Assembly: GCF_001427585.1 (NCBI RefSeq)
Contig: NZ_LMGY01000015.1
Location: 149,850 to 213,849, forward strand
DNA from: Pseudoxanthomonas sp. Root630
Lineage (GTDB): Bacteria > Pseudomonadota > Gammaproteobacteria > Xanthomonadales > Xanthomonadaceae
Direction of reading: 5' to 3'
DNA: 64,000 bases
Notes under the pieces: generated by a model
The model's database searches: none
Seen by the model: the letters and a program-made list of their open reading frames with translations, nothing else
What the model was told of the DNA's origin: nothing
Shown: positions 7,835-16,919 of the stretch, piece by piece
Layout: the number at the start of each line of letters is the position of its first letter
Position numbering within the stretch: the first letter of the stretch is position 1
Made by a program: the position numbers and the translations under genes

Positions 7835-9181
7835 ATGGATTCCCAGACCCTGCTCGTCCTCCTGCTGATTCTCGTCGCCGTGGCCGTCGTCCTGCTCGCG
7901 GTGCTGGTGCTGCGCCGGCCGGAAGCCCGCATCGGCGACCTGCTGGAGCGCGCGCTGCGCGATGAACAGCGCGAGGGCCGCGGCGAGTTGCGGGAACAGT
8001 TGGAAGGCCTGTCGCGTGCGCAGGACGCCCGCATCGACGGCTTCGCGCGCAACCTGGGCGACCTCAGCACGCGCACCGACCAACGCCTGGACGTGCTGCG
8101 CGACACCCTGACCGAGGACGCGCGCAAGGGGCGCCTGGAGTCGGCCGAATCGCAGCAGCGCTTCGCCGACACGCTGGGCCTGCGCCTCAACGAGCTCACC
8201 CAGCGCAACGAACAACGCATCGGCGAGATGCGCGCGACGCTGGAAGGCCGCCTGAAGGAACTGCAGGCCGACAACGCGCAGAAACTCGAACAGATGCGCG
8301 CGACGGTGGACGAGAAGCTGCACGCGACGCTGGAAACCCGCCTGACCGAGAGCTTCGGCAACGTCACGCGCATGCTCGCGCAGGTGCACCAGGGCCTGGG
8401 CGACATGAACAAGCTGGCAGCCGATGTCGGCGGATTGCAGCGCGTGCTGACCAACGTGAAGAGCCGCGGTGTGTTCGGCGAAGTCCAGTTGGCGGGCTTG
8501 CTGGAGCAGGTGTTCGCGCCCGACCAGTACGCCGGCAACGTGGCCACGGTGCCGGGCAGTGGCGAGCGCGTGGAGTTCGCGGTGCGGTTCCCCGGCTCCT
8601 CCAGCGATTCGGTGGTATGGCTGCCGATCGACGCCAAGTTTCCGCGTGAGGACTACGAACGCCTGCTCGATGCCCAGGAGCGCGCGGACGCCGACGCGGT
8701 CAAGCAGGCGGGCGATGCGCTGGAGCGCGCCGTGCGCAAACAGGCGCAGGAGATCCGCAAGTACATCGCGGTGCCGCACACCACCGAATTCGCGATCATG
8801 TTCCTGCCCACCGAGGGCCTGTATGCCGAAGTGCTCCGCCGGCCCGGGTTGTTCGAAGCGATCCAGCGCGACCAGCGCATCACCATCGCCGGGCCGACGA
8901 CCCTGCTGGCGCTGCTGACCAGCCTGCAGGTCGGATTCCGCACGGTGGCGATCGAGAAGCGGTCCGCGGAGGTCTGGAACATCCTGGCGAACGCCAAGCG
9001 CGAGTTCGGCAAGTTCGGCGACGTGATGGATTCGGTGAAGACCAAGCTCGACCAGGCCAGCAAGCAGATCGACCAGACCGGCGTGCGCACGCGCGCCATC
9101 GAGCGCAGCCTGCGCGAGGTCGAATCGCTGCCCAGCGGCGGCGAACCCACGAAGCTGCTTGGCGGCGACGAAGCGGAGTGA
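7835..9181 (+). CDS. rmuC: DNA recombination protein RmuC
   Basis: RmuC is an inner-membrane-anchored protein with a PD-(D/E)xK-like nuclease fold that limits inversions at short inverted repeats. Residues 4-25 form the membrane anchor (LLVLLLILVAVAVVLLAVLVL). A long alpha-helical, coiled-coil region rich in R, E and Q follows to about residue 190, then the conserved RmuC domain, with VKSRGVFGEVQLAGLLEQ and VWLPIDAKFPREDYERL. The ATG at 7835 is preferred; an in-frame GTG lies two codons earlier. A TACACT hexamer ends 6 bases before the ATG, so the message may be leaderless. Confidence 0.93.
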   Translation: MDSQTLLVLLLILVAVAVVLLAVLVLRRPEARIGDLLERALRDEQREGRGELREQLEGLSRAQDARIDGFARNLGDLSTRTDQRLDVLRDTLTEDARKGRLESAESQQRFADTLGLRLNELTQRNEQRIGEMRATLEGRLKELQADNAQKLEQMRATVDEKLHATLETRLTESFGNVTRMLAQVHQGLGDMNKLAADVGGLQRVLTNVKSRGVFGEVQLAGLLEQVFAPDQYAGNVATVPGSGERVEFAVRFPGSSSDSVVWLPIDAKFPREDYERLLDAQERADADAVKQAGDALERAVRKQAQEIRKYIAVPHTTEFAIMFLPTEGLYAEVLRRPGLFEAIQRDQRITIAGPTTLLALLTSLQVGFRTVAIEKRSAEVWNILANAKREFGKFGDVMDSVKTKLDQASKQIDQTGVRTRAIERSLREVESLPSGGEPTKLLGGDEAE

Positions 9182-9198
9182 GCCCGCTCTCGCGCGGA

Positions 9199-9231
9199 AA
9201 CGAAAACGGCGCCCAGGGGCGCCGTTTCGTT
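9199..9231. terminator. Bidirectional terminator between rmuC and the mla operon
   Basis: AACGAAAACGGCGCC, a CAGG loop and GGCGCCGTTTCGTT form a long stem with A/T-rich flanks, placed between two convergent genes. Confidence 0.85.
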
Positions 9232-9252
9232 ATCAGGATCGGGACGTGATCC

Positions 9253-10275
9253 TCAGCCGCCGCCGCTGATCTCCGGCATCGGCATCGCATCCACCGGCAC
9301 GGTTGGGGTGTTCTCATCCTGCAGGTATTCCGGCAACTCGTCTTCGGTCGGCTGCCGCTGGGTGCGATGGCTCTCGATCTGGTAGTTGCGGCGCTGCAGC
9401 CAGGAATCGCGGACCAGCGCGTAGTCGTCCACTGCGCCTTCGCGCAGGCTGTCCAGCGAGAGCAGCTGCGCGCGCGTGTCCACGAGGTTCAGGCCCTGCA
9501 GGAAGATGCGCGTCTTGTCGTCCTCGATCTGCCGCACCGGGCTGAGCGGCATGTCGCCGGCCAGGCCGAGCACGTCGCGCACCGTGCGCGGGCCGAAGAA
9601 CGGCAGTTCCACGTAGCGCGAGCGCTTCCAGCCCCAGGTGCCGAGCGTCTGGCCGAAGTCCTCGCTGCGACGCTTCATCTTCAGGTCGCTGGCGGGATCG
9701 AACAGGCCGCCGATGCCCAGCGTGGAATTGACCACGAAGCGGCCGAACGTCTGCGTGGCGTCGCGTGGGCGGCCTTGCAGCAACTGGTTCACCATCGTCA
9801 GCGGCTGGCGCAGGTTGTCGAAGAAATTGCTCACGCCCAGGCGCACCGGCCGCGGCACGGCAGCGGTATAGGCGCGCGCCAGCGGGCGGGCGACGGCCCG
9901 GTCCACCGCGTTGTTGAACGCGTGCACCTTGCGGTTGAACTTCTCCCACGGGTCGTAGGCGATCGGCGCCTGCGCAGGGGCGGGCAGCGAGGGATCGGCG
10001 ACCGGGTCGTAGGCGCCCTGGCCATAGATCGCGGCGAAGTCGTCTTCGGCGCTGGCCGTCGCCGGATCGCTGACCGCCGCGGTGGCGGTCGTCGCCGGAT
10101 CGATCGGGGGTTCGGCGGGCAACGCAGGGGCGGTCGTCGCATCGGCGCTGGCGGAGCCACTGCCGTCGACGACGACGGGTTCGGGCGGAGCGCCAGTGGC
10201 CGACTTGGGCGCCGAGGCGCAGGCCGTCGCCAGGGCGGCCAGCAGGACCACGGTGCTGAGGCGGAACAGATTCAT
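9253..10275 (-). CDS. mlaA: Outer-membrane lipid asymmetry lipoprotein MlaA (VacJ)
   Basis: MlaA sits in the outer membrane and removes misplaced phospholipids from the outer leaflet, passing them to MlaC. The start at 10275 gives a lipoprotein signal ending in LATACAS, with Cys at about residue 19. The MlaA domain runs from about residue 105 (PWEKFNRKVHAFNNAVDR) to 305, including the SNFFDNLRQP and NSTLGIGGLFDPA segments. Between lipobox and domain is an unusually long, low-complexity linker of about 80 residues rich in A, P and T. The total of 340 residues exceeds the roughly 250 of E. coli MlaA. It is the last gene of mlaFEDCBA, 29 bases after mlaB. Confidence 0.95.
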   Translation of the reverse strand: MNLFRLSTVVLLAALATACASAPKSATGAPPEPVVVDGSGSASADATTAPALPAEPPIDPATTATAAVSDPATASAEDDFAAIYGQGAYDPVADPSLPAPAQAPIAYDPWEKFNRKVHAFNNAVDRAVARPLARAYTAAVPRPVRLGVSNFFDNLRQPLTMVNQLLQGRPRDATQTFGRFVVNSTLGIGGLFDPASDLKMKRRSEDFGQTLGTWGWKRSRYVELPFFGPRTVRDVLGLAGDMPLSPVRQIEDDKTRIFLQGLNLVDTRAQLLSLDSLREGAVDDYALVRDSWLQRRNYQIESHRTQRQPTEDELPEYLQDENTPTVPVDAMPMPEISGGG

Positions 10276-10304
10276 CCTGATTCCTGAAAACTGCGGGGGT
10301 GGGG

Positions 10305-10613
10305 TTACGCCGGGAAATCCAGTTCCGGCGTCAGACGGTACGCGGCCTGCAGGTCGGCCAGGCCAGCGGGCTGGCCTTCGAAACGTGGTGCGGTGCCGGT
10401 GGCGCGCACGCGGGCGGCCAGTTCGGCCAACAGTGCCAGCCCGGCGCTGTCGACGGTAGTGACGTTGGTCAGGACGAAGCGTTGCGCACCCGCCAGCTGC
10501 GCAGACGCCTGCGGCCACAGTGCGGCGGCGGCTGCACGGTCCAGCGCGCCCGTGAACACGAGCGCGTCGCCGTCCCGCCTGACGGTGGCGTCACTTGCCG
10601 TTGGCACTGCCAT
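10305..10613 (-). CDS. mlaB: STAS-domain protein MlaB
   Basis: This 102-residue cytoplasmic protein is the STAS subunit that binds MlaF and stabilises the MlaFEDB ABC transporter. The segment FVLTNVTTVDSAGLALLAELA is the conserved STAS turn with the DSAG motif. The start at 10613 overlaps the end of mlaC by 23 bases, which fits tight operon packing. Confidence 0.88.
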   Translation of the reverse strand: MAVPTASDATVRRDGDALVFTGALDRAAAAALWPQASAQLAGAQRFVLTNVTTVDSAGLALLAELAARVRATGTAPRFEGQPAGLADLQAAYRLTPELDFPA

Positions 10614-11265
10614 TGACCTGGAGCTTGCCGGACTTCAGGTCCGAGGCCACCTGTGCGATGGACTTCTGACGCAGCGGTGTGTCGAACTGGGTCTTGAAGG
10701 TCTGCACGAACGAGACGCCTTCCGGCAGCACGTCGAACACCTTCCACTGGCCGCCGACGTTGCGCGCATAGAACGTGATCGGGGTGACCGTCTGGTCGGG
10801 CTGCATGAACTCGGTCTCGACCTTGACGCCCTTGCCGCCGGGCAGCGGCGACTCGGACTTCACCCGCACCTTCAGCCGTGCGTTGAAGTCCGCCAGGCGC
10901 GCGCCGTAGGCCGACAGCAGGCGCTCGGTCAGGGCCTGGCCGAACAGCTTCACGTCGGCGTCGGAGGCGCCGCGGCCGTGCACGCCCAGCACCAGGCGGG
11001 CGGAATAGTCGCCGTCGAACAGCGTGTTGAACTCGCTGGTGACGTACTGGCGCAACGCGGCCGGGTTCGACTTGAACTCGGCGCGACGCTGGTCGAGCGT
11101 GGCCAGGATGCGCGTGCTGCTGTTCAGCACCACCTGGCTGGCGCTGTTCTGCTTGGCGGCGGCCGCCGGGGCCGCGGCCTGCGCGAACACGGCGACCGGC
11201 GCCGAGGCCAGCAGGGCCGCCGACAGGGCGATGGAGAGGAAGGAATGCTTCATCAGGGTCTTCAT
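10591..11265 (-). CDS. mlaC: Periplasmic phospholipid-binding protein MlaC
   Basis: MlaC carries phospholipid across the periplasm between MlaA and the inner-membrane MlaD ring. The 224-residue protein starts with a signal peptide (KHSFLSIALSAALLASAPVAVFAQA). The mature part shows family segments such as FNTLFDGDYSARLVLG and VKVETEFMQPD. A second ATG at 11253 would give a tidier signal peptide; the ATG at 11265 overlaps the mlaD stop in ATGA form. It lies in its expected place between mlaD and mlaB. Confidence 0.93.
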   Translation of the reverse strand: MKTLMKHSFLSIALSAALLASAPVAVFAQAAAPAAAAKQNSASQVVLNSSTRILATLDQRRAEFKSNPAALRQYVTSEFNTLFDGDYSARLVLGVHGRGASDADVKLFGQALTERLLSAYGARLADFNARLKVRVKSESPLPGGKGVKVETEFMQPDQTVTPITFYARNVGGQWKVFDVLPEGVSFVQTFKTQFDTPLRQKSIAQVASDLKSGKLQVNGSANGK

Positions 11266-11801
11266 GGCGTGGGTTCTTCCGTAACGGGGGGCGCGGTCTC
11301 GCCGCTGGCCGGGGTTTCCCCGGAGCCTGCGCCGGCATTGTTGGCGCCGCCGCTGAACATGTACTTGCCGGCCAGCTGGAGCAGGTCCACCGCCGGCTGG
11401 GTGAAGGCGATTTCCTCGCCGGGCTTCAGCACCTCCGGGTCGCCGCCCGGGGAAAGGCCGATGTAGTTCTCGCCCAGCAGGCCGCTGGTGAAGATGCCCG
11501 CGGCGGTGTCGGCCGGCAGGTCCTTGTACTGGCTGTCGATGGACAGCGTGACGACCGAGTCGAACTTGACCGGGTCCAGCTGAATATCGGCCACCTGCCC
11601 GATGACGACACCGCCGATCTTCACCGGGGCCTGCTTGCGCAGTTGGCCCAGGTTGGTGAAGCGTGCGGTCAGCTCGTAGCTGCCGCCGCCCACGCCGAAG
11701 CGTTTATTGGTGGAAGCCAGCGCCAGCACCAGCAATGAGGCCAGGGCCAGCAGGAGGAAGGCGCCGACGGCGAATTCGAGGCGGGGTCCACGGACGGACA
11801 T
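11262..11801 (-). CDS. mlaD: MCE-domain phospholipid-binding subunit MlaD
   Basis: MlaD is anchored by one N-terminal helix (about residues 10-28) and forms a hexameric periplasmic ring through its MCE domain. The MCE signature is visible about residues 40-75 (FTNLGQLRKQAPVKIGGVVIGQV), followed by GLLGENYIGLSPGGD. The C-terminal tail is rich in G, A, P and E and probably disordered. It overlaps mlaC by 4 bases and follows mlaE by 4 bases. Confidence 0.94.
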   Translation of the reverse strand: MSVRGPRLEFAVGAFLLLALASLLVLALASTNKRFGVGGGSYELTARFTNLGQLRKQAPVKIGGVVIGQVADIQLDPVKFDSVVTLSIDSQYKDLPADTAAGIFTSGLLGENYIGLSPGGDPEVLKPGEEIAFTQPAVDLLQLAGKYMFSGGANNAGAGSGETPASGETAPPVTEEPTP

Positions 11802-11805
11802 GGGG

Positions 11806-12558
11806 TCAGCTCCTGAACAGCAATGCAGACATGACGAAATTGAACATCAGCACCAGCAACGAGGCGTTCACCACCGCGCGGGTGGTCGCCACCGAGGTGC
11901 CCTCGATGGTCGGCTCGGCGTGGAAGCCCACGTAGGCCGCCACCAGCGCGCTGGTGCCGCCGAACACGGCCGACTTCAGCAGTGCCACGCCGAAGTCGTC
12001 CCAGAAGTCGACGCTGTTCTGCAGCGCGGACCAGAAGGTGCCGTTGTCGAGGCCGAGCACGTGCACGGCCTCGAAGTAGCTGGCGCTGATCGCCAGCGAA
12101 CAGAAGAAGCCGGTCAGCAGCGGCACCGTCAGCACCGCCGCCCAGAAGCGCGGGGCCACGGCCTTCGCCACCGGATCGATGGCCATCAGTTCCAGCGCCT
12201 TGATCTGGTCGGTGGCGCGCATCAGGCCCAGCTCGGCGGCGATGGAGCTGCCGGCGCGACCGATGAACAGCAGCGCGGTCAGCACCGGGCCCAGTTCGCG
12301 ATAGAGCGAGAGGCCCAGCAGCGTGGACAGCGCGTCGCTGGCACCGAATGTGGTCAGGGTGCGGTAGCCCTGCAGGGTCAGCACCAGGCCCACGAACGCG
12401 CCGCCCACGGCGATGATCGGCAGCGAGCGCCCGCCGATCTTGTAGATCTCGCGGGTCAGTTCGGCGAAGAAATCGCGGGTCGGCGCCGAGGCACGGAACA
12501 CCGACAGCGAGAACAGCCCGGCACGGCCCAGCGAACGGGTGGCGGCGACGAAGGGCAT
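11806..12558 (-). CDS. mlaE: Phospholipid ABC-transporter permease MlaE
   Basis: The 250-residue permease has about five membrane helices and the conserved MlaE motifs: GGAFVGLVLTLQGYRTLTTFG, the LGLSLYRELGPVLTALLF segment, and EAVHVLGLDNGTFWSAL. It pairs with MlaF as the membrane core of the Mla transporter. Its ATG overlaps the mlaF TGA by one base (ATGA). Confidence 0.95.
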   Translation of the reverse strand: MPFVAATRSLGRAGLFSLSVFRASAPTRDFFAELTREIYKIGGRSLPIIAVGGAFVGLVLTLQGYRTLTTFGASDALSTLLGLSLYRELGPVLTALLFIGRAGSSIAAELGLMRATDQIKALELMAIDPVAKAVAPRFWAAVLTVPLLTGFFCSLAISASYFEAVHVLGLDNGTFWSALQNSVDFWDDFGVALLKSAVFGGTSALVAAYVGFHAEPTIEGTSVATTRAVVNASLLVLMFNFVMSALLFRS

Positions 12559-13346
12559 CAGGCGGCCTCCCCGCGCTTGACCGTATCGAACGCGATCGGG
12601 CCGTCGGGCTCGCCGCGCAGGAACTGCTTCACCAGCGGGTCCGACGTGGCTTCCAGCTCGGACGGCGTGCCCGAGAACACCAGCCCGCCGTTGGCGATCA
12701 CCACCGCCTGGTCGGCGATGGGCAGGGTTTCGTGCACATGGTGGGTCACGATGATGCTGGTCAGCCCGAGGGTGTCGTTGAGGCGCTGGATCAGGCTCAT
12801 GATCACGCCCGACGCGATCGGGTCCAGCCCGGTCAGCGGCTCGTCGTAGATCATCAGCGGCGGGTCCAGCGCCAGCGCACGGGCCAGCGCCACGCGGCGC
12901 GCCATGCCGCCGGACAACTCGCGCGGATAGGCATCGGCGGCGGCACGCAGGCCGACCGCATTCAACTTGAAATCCACCAGCCGGCGGATCAGCGCATCCG
13001 GCAGCTTCGTGTGCGTGCGCAACGGCAGCGCCACGTTCTCCGCCACGGTCAGGTCGGTCAGCAGGCCGTTGCCCTGCAGCAGCACGCCCACGCCCTTGCG
13101 CATCTCCAGCAGCGCACGGCTGCGGTGCGGCACGGGTTGGCCGAAGACTTCCACCGTGCCCGCCGCGGGCGGCAGCTCGCCGGTCAGCGCGGCGAGCATC
13201 GTCGACTTGCCGCTGCCGGACGGTCCAAGCACGGCGGCGATGCTGCCACGGGGCACGGTCAGGTCGATGCCGCGCAGGATGGTGCGGCCGCCGCGATCAA
13301 GGCGGAGGCCGGACAGGTGCACGGCAGGGGCGTCGGCAGGCGTCAT
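12558..13346 (-). CDS. mlaF: Phospholipid ABC-transporter ATPase MlaF
   Basis: This ATPase powers the Mla system. It has a Walker A GPSGSGKST at residues 41-49, the ABC signature LSGGMARRVALARAL, and a Walker B MIYDEPLTGLDP. The first gene of the mlaFEDCBA operon, it is divergent from recC across 192 bases in which I saw no convincing promoter. At 262 residues it has the family's usual length. Confidence 0.95.
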   Translation of the reverse strand: MTPADAPAVHLSGLRLDRGGRTILRGIDLTVPRGSIAAVLGPSGSGKSTMLAALTGELPPAAGTVEVFGQPVPHRSRALLEMRKGVGVLLQGNGLLTDLTVAENVALPLRTHTKLPDALIRRLVDFKLNAVGLRAAADAYPRELSGGMARRVALARALALDPPLMIYDEPLTGLDPIASGVIMSLIQRLNDTLGLTSIIVTHHVHETLPIADQAVVIANGGLVFSGTPSELEATSDPLVKQFLRGEPDGPIAFDTVKRGEAA

Positions 13347-13538
13347 GGGCGTCGTCGGCGGGCCACAGGCGGGTTAACGGAAAAACAACGGCGTAGCTTC
13401 GCGGCCAGCGGCTGAACATAAACCGTACCGCGCAGTTTGATTATTGTGGCATCCGCATCGGGCCCGCGCGCACGGCCGTGCGGGATGCTGTGGCCCAAAG
13501 CGCCGCGGTCTCCGGTGCTGCGACCGCCATCCGGCACA

Positions 13539-16500
13539 ATGACGGCGACGATGACGACCGACGCCACGCCCGACTTCCGCCTCTACCACTCCAACGCGCT
13601 GGAGGTGCTGGCGGGCCTGCTGGCGCGGGAATTGAGCACGCCCGCGCCCGGCGTGCCGCTGCTGGCGCCGGACACCGTGCTGATTCCGCAGGTCGCGATG
13701 CGGCGTTGGCTGCAGGCCACGCTGGCCACCGAGCACGGCATCGCCGCGAACCTGGAATTCCTCACCCCTGGCGAGTTCGTCGCACGTGCGCTGGACGCCA
13801 ATGTGCCGGGCGAGGGCGACGATCTCGATGCCGCGACGCTGCACTGGCGGCTGTACGCTGCGCTGACCGACCCCGTGCTGCTCGCGCGTCCGGCCATGGC
13901 GCAGATCGCCGCCTACCTGGCGGGTACCGCGTCGCGCCGGCCCGATCCACTCAAGCCGTGGGCGCTGGCGGGGGAACTGGCGGACGTGTTCGAGAAGTAC
14001 CAGGCCTGGCGTCGCGACTGGTTGCTGCGCTGGGAAAGTGGCGCCGATCCCGACGACCCGCAGGCGATCCTGTGGCGCCACGTCGCCGGTGGCCACGACT
14101 ACCGCGCGCGGCGCATCCAGCGCTATCTCGACCGCTTCGAGGGCGCAGGCCAGCCGTTGCCGCAGGGACTGCCGCCACGCGTGTTCGCGTTCGCCACGCT
14201 CAATGTCTCCCCAGATGTGCTGCGCGTGCTGGCCACGCAGGCGCGCGTGGGCACGCTGCATTTCTATGTCCCGTCGCCGGTGAAGGACTACTGGGGCGAC
14301 CTGCAACGCCTGCGCGCGGGCGCCGAGGACGACACGACCGCGGACGCCCGCCTGCTGCAGGCCTGGGGTGCGGCGGGGCGCGACTTCATGGCCGTGATCG
14401 GCGGTTACGAACTGGTGCATCCCAGCCTGGACGTGCGTGGCCATGCCGATCCCGGTGCGGGGGGCGGCAAGTTCCAGGGCAGCCTGCTGCGGCGACTGCA
14501 GTCGGACCTGTTCCATCGCCGCGCGCAGCCGCTCGACCTGCTGCCAGCCCTGCGCACAGACGATCCCAGCCTGCAGGTGCACGCCTGCCACACGCGCCTG
14601 CGTGAACTGCAGGTGCTGCACGACCAGCTGCGTGCGTTGCTGGAGGACGACCGCTTCGATCCGCCGCTGCAGCCGCGCGAAATCGCGGTGCTGGCGCCGG
14701 ACATCGACCCGTACGTGCCCTACCTGGAAGCCGTGTTCGGCGCACCGGGCGATGGCGACCGGTTGCCGTACGCGCTGGCCGACACCAGTCCGTTGGCCGG
14801 CGAGCCGTTGGCCGACGTGTTCGTGCGCTTGCTCGGCCTGCCGGTCTCGCGCTTCGGCACCCACGAGATCCTCGATCTGCTCGCCAGTGCGCCCATCGCG
14901 GACGCGGCCGGTCTCGATGCCCCCGCCTTCGAGCGCCTGCACGCGTGGCTGCAGGCCGCAGGCGCGCGCTGGGGACTGGATGCGAAGCACCGTGCCGCGC
15001 ACGACGCGCCCGCCGACGATGCCTACACCTGGCAGTTCGCGCTTGACCGCCTGCTGCTGGGCCACGCCAGCGGCGCGCAGGACGACATCGCCGGCGTCGC
15101 GCCCTGGCCGGAACTGGAAGGCAGCGCGCTCGATGCGCTGGACATCCTGGTCCGCCTGTTGCGCGTGCTGGCGCGCCACCAGAAATCGCTGGGCGAAGCG
15201 ATCACGCCCGCGCAATGGCGCGAACGGCTGCTCGGACTGCTTGCCGCACTGCTGCCGCGCGAACCCTCCCTGCCTGCCAGCCAGCGCGCACTCGACCGCC
15301 TGCGCATGCTCATCGACGACTTCGCCGCGCAGGCGGAGAAAGCGGGCTATGCCGACACCGTGCCAGCCGACGTGGTGCGCGCGCACTTCACCACCACACT
15401 TGCCGAAGCCGATACGCGCGCGCCCCTGCTGACCGGCGGCATCAGCTTCGGCCGCATGGTGCCGATGCGGCTGCTGCCGTTCCGCGTGATCTGCGTGCTC
15501 GGCATGAACGATGGCGACTATCCGCGCCGCGATCCCGCCGCCGGCCTGAGCAAGCTCACGGCCGAACTCGGCACCGACAAACGCCGGCATGGCGACCGCT
15601 CGCTGCGCGAAGACGACCGCTTTCTGTTCCTACAACTGTTCGCCGCCGCGCAGGACGTGTTCCTTCTCAGTTATCTCGGCGCCGATCCGCGCGACGGCAG
15701 CGCACGCGAACCGTCGATGCTGGTCAGTGAACTCATCGACGCCGCCGCGCAGCAGCATGCCGATCCGGCGTCTGTCGCGAGGGCGCTGGTGGTGCACCAT
15801 TCGCTGCAGCCGTTCTCGCCCGCCGCGTTCGGCGACGACCCACGCCGCTTCAGCTACCTTCGGCAATGGCATCCCGCCGCCGGCCAACTGGCAGGGCGAC
15901 GCTCGCCACTGCCGCGCTGGTTCCCGGGCGACGCGATGCCGCCACCTGCTGACGCCGGCTCCTCGCTGTCGCTCGACCTGCTGCGCCGCTTCCTGGCCGC
16001 ACCGGCCGAGCAGTTCCTGCGCCAGCGGCTCGGCCTGCGGCTGGACGGTATCGACGAGACGGGCGACGACGTCGAACCGTTGCTGCTGCCAGGCCGTGGC
16101 CTGGCGCGCAGTGAAGTGCAGGCGGCCGTGTTCGCCGGAGCGCTGCAGGGCGACGATGACGCCACGCTGCATGCCGCCCTGCGCGCCCGCGCACTGCTGC
16201 CCTCGGGTCCGCTGGGGCGGCGCACGTTGACCGCGCTGCGCAGCGAGGTCATGCCGTATGCGCGCGCCTTCGCCGACTGGTGCGGCGGCGACGTGCCGGC
16301 GACGCAGCGCATCGAGGTGGACATCGACGGCGTCGCATTGCACGGCACGCTAGCGGGCGTGTATCCGCATGGGCTTGCCCGCGTTCGCATCGGTGCTCCG
16401 GGCGGAAACGCGGCGATCCGCGACGGCCTGGACTGGCTGCTCGCCAGTGCGACCGGCCTGGCGCTGCCCCTGGTTCAATTCCACGAAGGCGGCAGGAAGC

Positions 16501-16919
16501 CGGTGTCCGGCCATCCGTTCGGTCCCCACGTGCGCCTGCCTCTCCCTCCGGACCAGGCGCGCACGGTGCTCCGGCACCTGCTCTGGCTGCGTGAGCAGGG
16601 CCTGCGCGAACCGCTGCCGTTCGCGCCTTACAGCGGTTGGGAATTCTTCGCCGCCGCGCCCGACATGGAAGCGGGCCTGAAGGAAGCGGCGAAGAAATGG
16701 TACGGAAGCGAGCGCAGCTGGAGCGAAGGCAACGGAGATGCGCTGCGGCTCGCTCTGCGCGGCTGCGATCCGTTCACCGATGACGCCACGCGGTTGCGGT
16801 TCGCGGATCTTTCGATGTCGATCTATCTCGCGGTCACGCAGGGCGAGGTCTACGCCGGCACCGATCCCGATGCGTTGCGCGCGCTGGCTCCCCTCTTCGA
16901 CGCGGAGGACGCCGGATGA
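13539..16919 (+). CDS. recC: RecBCD exonuclease V, gamma chain RecC
   Basis: RecC is the Chi-recognising scaffold of the RecBCD helicase-nuclease that processes double-strand ends for RecA. The protein has the typical start MTTDATPDFRLYHSNALE, the N-terminal dead-helicase half (TVLIPQVAMRRWLQ), and a later RMVPMRLLPFRVICVLGMNDGDYPR-type segment near residue 650 that is strongly conserved. With the ATG at 13539 it has 1126 residues; an ATG at 13551 is equally plausible. Neither has a good Shine-Dalgarno. It leads a recC-recB-recD operon whose genes overlap by 4 bases. Confidence 0.93.
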   Translation: MTATMTTDATPDFRLYHSNALEVLAGLLARELSTPAPGVPLLAPDTVLIPQVAMRRWLQATLATEHGIAANLEFLTPGEFVARALDANVPGEGDDLDAATLHWRLYAALTDPVLLARPAMAQIAAYLAGTASRRPDPLKPWALAGELADVFEKYQAWRRDWLLRWESGADPDDPQAILWRHVAGGHDYRARRIQRYLDRFEGAGQPLPQGLPPRVFAFATLNVSPDVLRVLATQARVGTLHFYVPSPVKDYWGDLQRLRAGAEDDTTADARLLQAWGAAGRDFMAVIGGYELVHPSLDVRGHADPGAGGGKFQGSLLRRLQSDLFHRRAQPLDLLPALRTDDPSLQVHACHTRLRELQVLHDQLRALLEDDRFDPPLQPREIAVLAPDIDPYVPYLEAVFGAPGDGDRLPYALADTSPLAGEPLADVFVRLLGLPVSRFGTHEILDLLASAPIADAAGLDAPAFERLHAWLQAAGARWGLDAKHRAAHDAPADDAYTWQFALDRLLLGHASGAQDDIAGVAPWPELEGSALDALDILVRLLRVLARHQKSLGEAITPAQWRERLLGLLAALLPREPSLPASQRALDRLRMLIDDFAAQAEKAGYADTVPADVVRAHFTTTLAEADTRAPLLTGGISFGRMVPMRLLPFRVICVLGMNDGDYPRRDPAAGLSKLTAELGTDKRRHGDRSLREDDRFLFLQLFAAAQDVFLLSYLGADPRDGSAREPSMLVSELIDAAAQQHADPASVARALVVHHSLQPFSPAAFGDDPRRFSYLRQWHPAAGQLAGRRSPLPRWFPGDAMPPPADAGSSLSLDLLRRFLAAPAEQFLRQRLGLRLDGIDETGDDVEPLLLPGRGLARSEVQAAVFAGALQGDDDATLHAALRARALLPSGPLGRRTLTALRSEVMPYARAFADWCGGDVPATQRIEVDIDGVALHGTLAGVYPHGLARVRIGAPGGNAAIRDGLDWLLASATGLALPLVQFHEGGRKPVSGHPFGPHVRLPLPPDQARTVLRHLLWLREQGLREPLPFAPYSGWEFFAAAPDMEAGLKEAAKKWYGSERSWSEGNGDALRLALRGCDPFTDDATRLRFADLSMSIYLAVTQGEVYAGTDPDALRALAPLFDAEDAG

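Noticed and set aside
13347-13538. Divergent promoters for mlaF and recC
   Set aside because: Several AT-richer hexamers exist but none gives a good -35/-10 pair with 16-18 base spacing.
13374-15590. 738-residue minus-strand frame under recC
   Set aside because: Rich in R, Q and H with no domain; antisense to conserved RecC.
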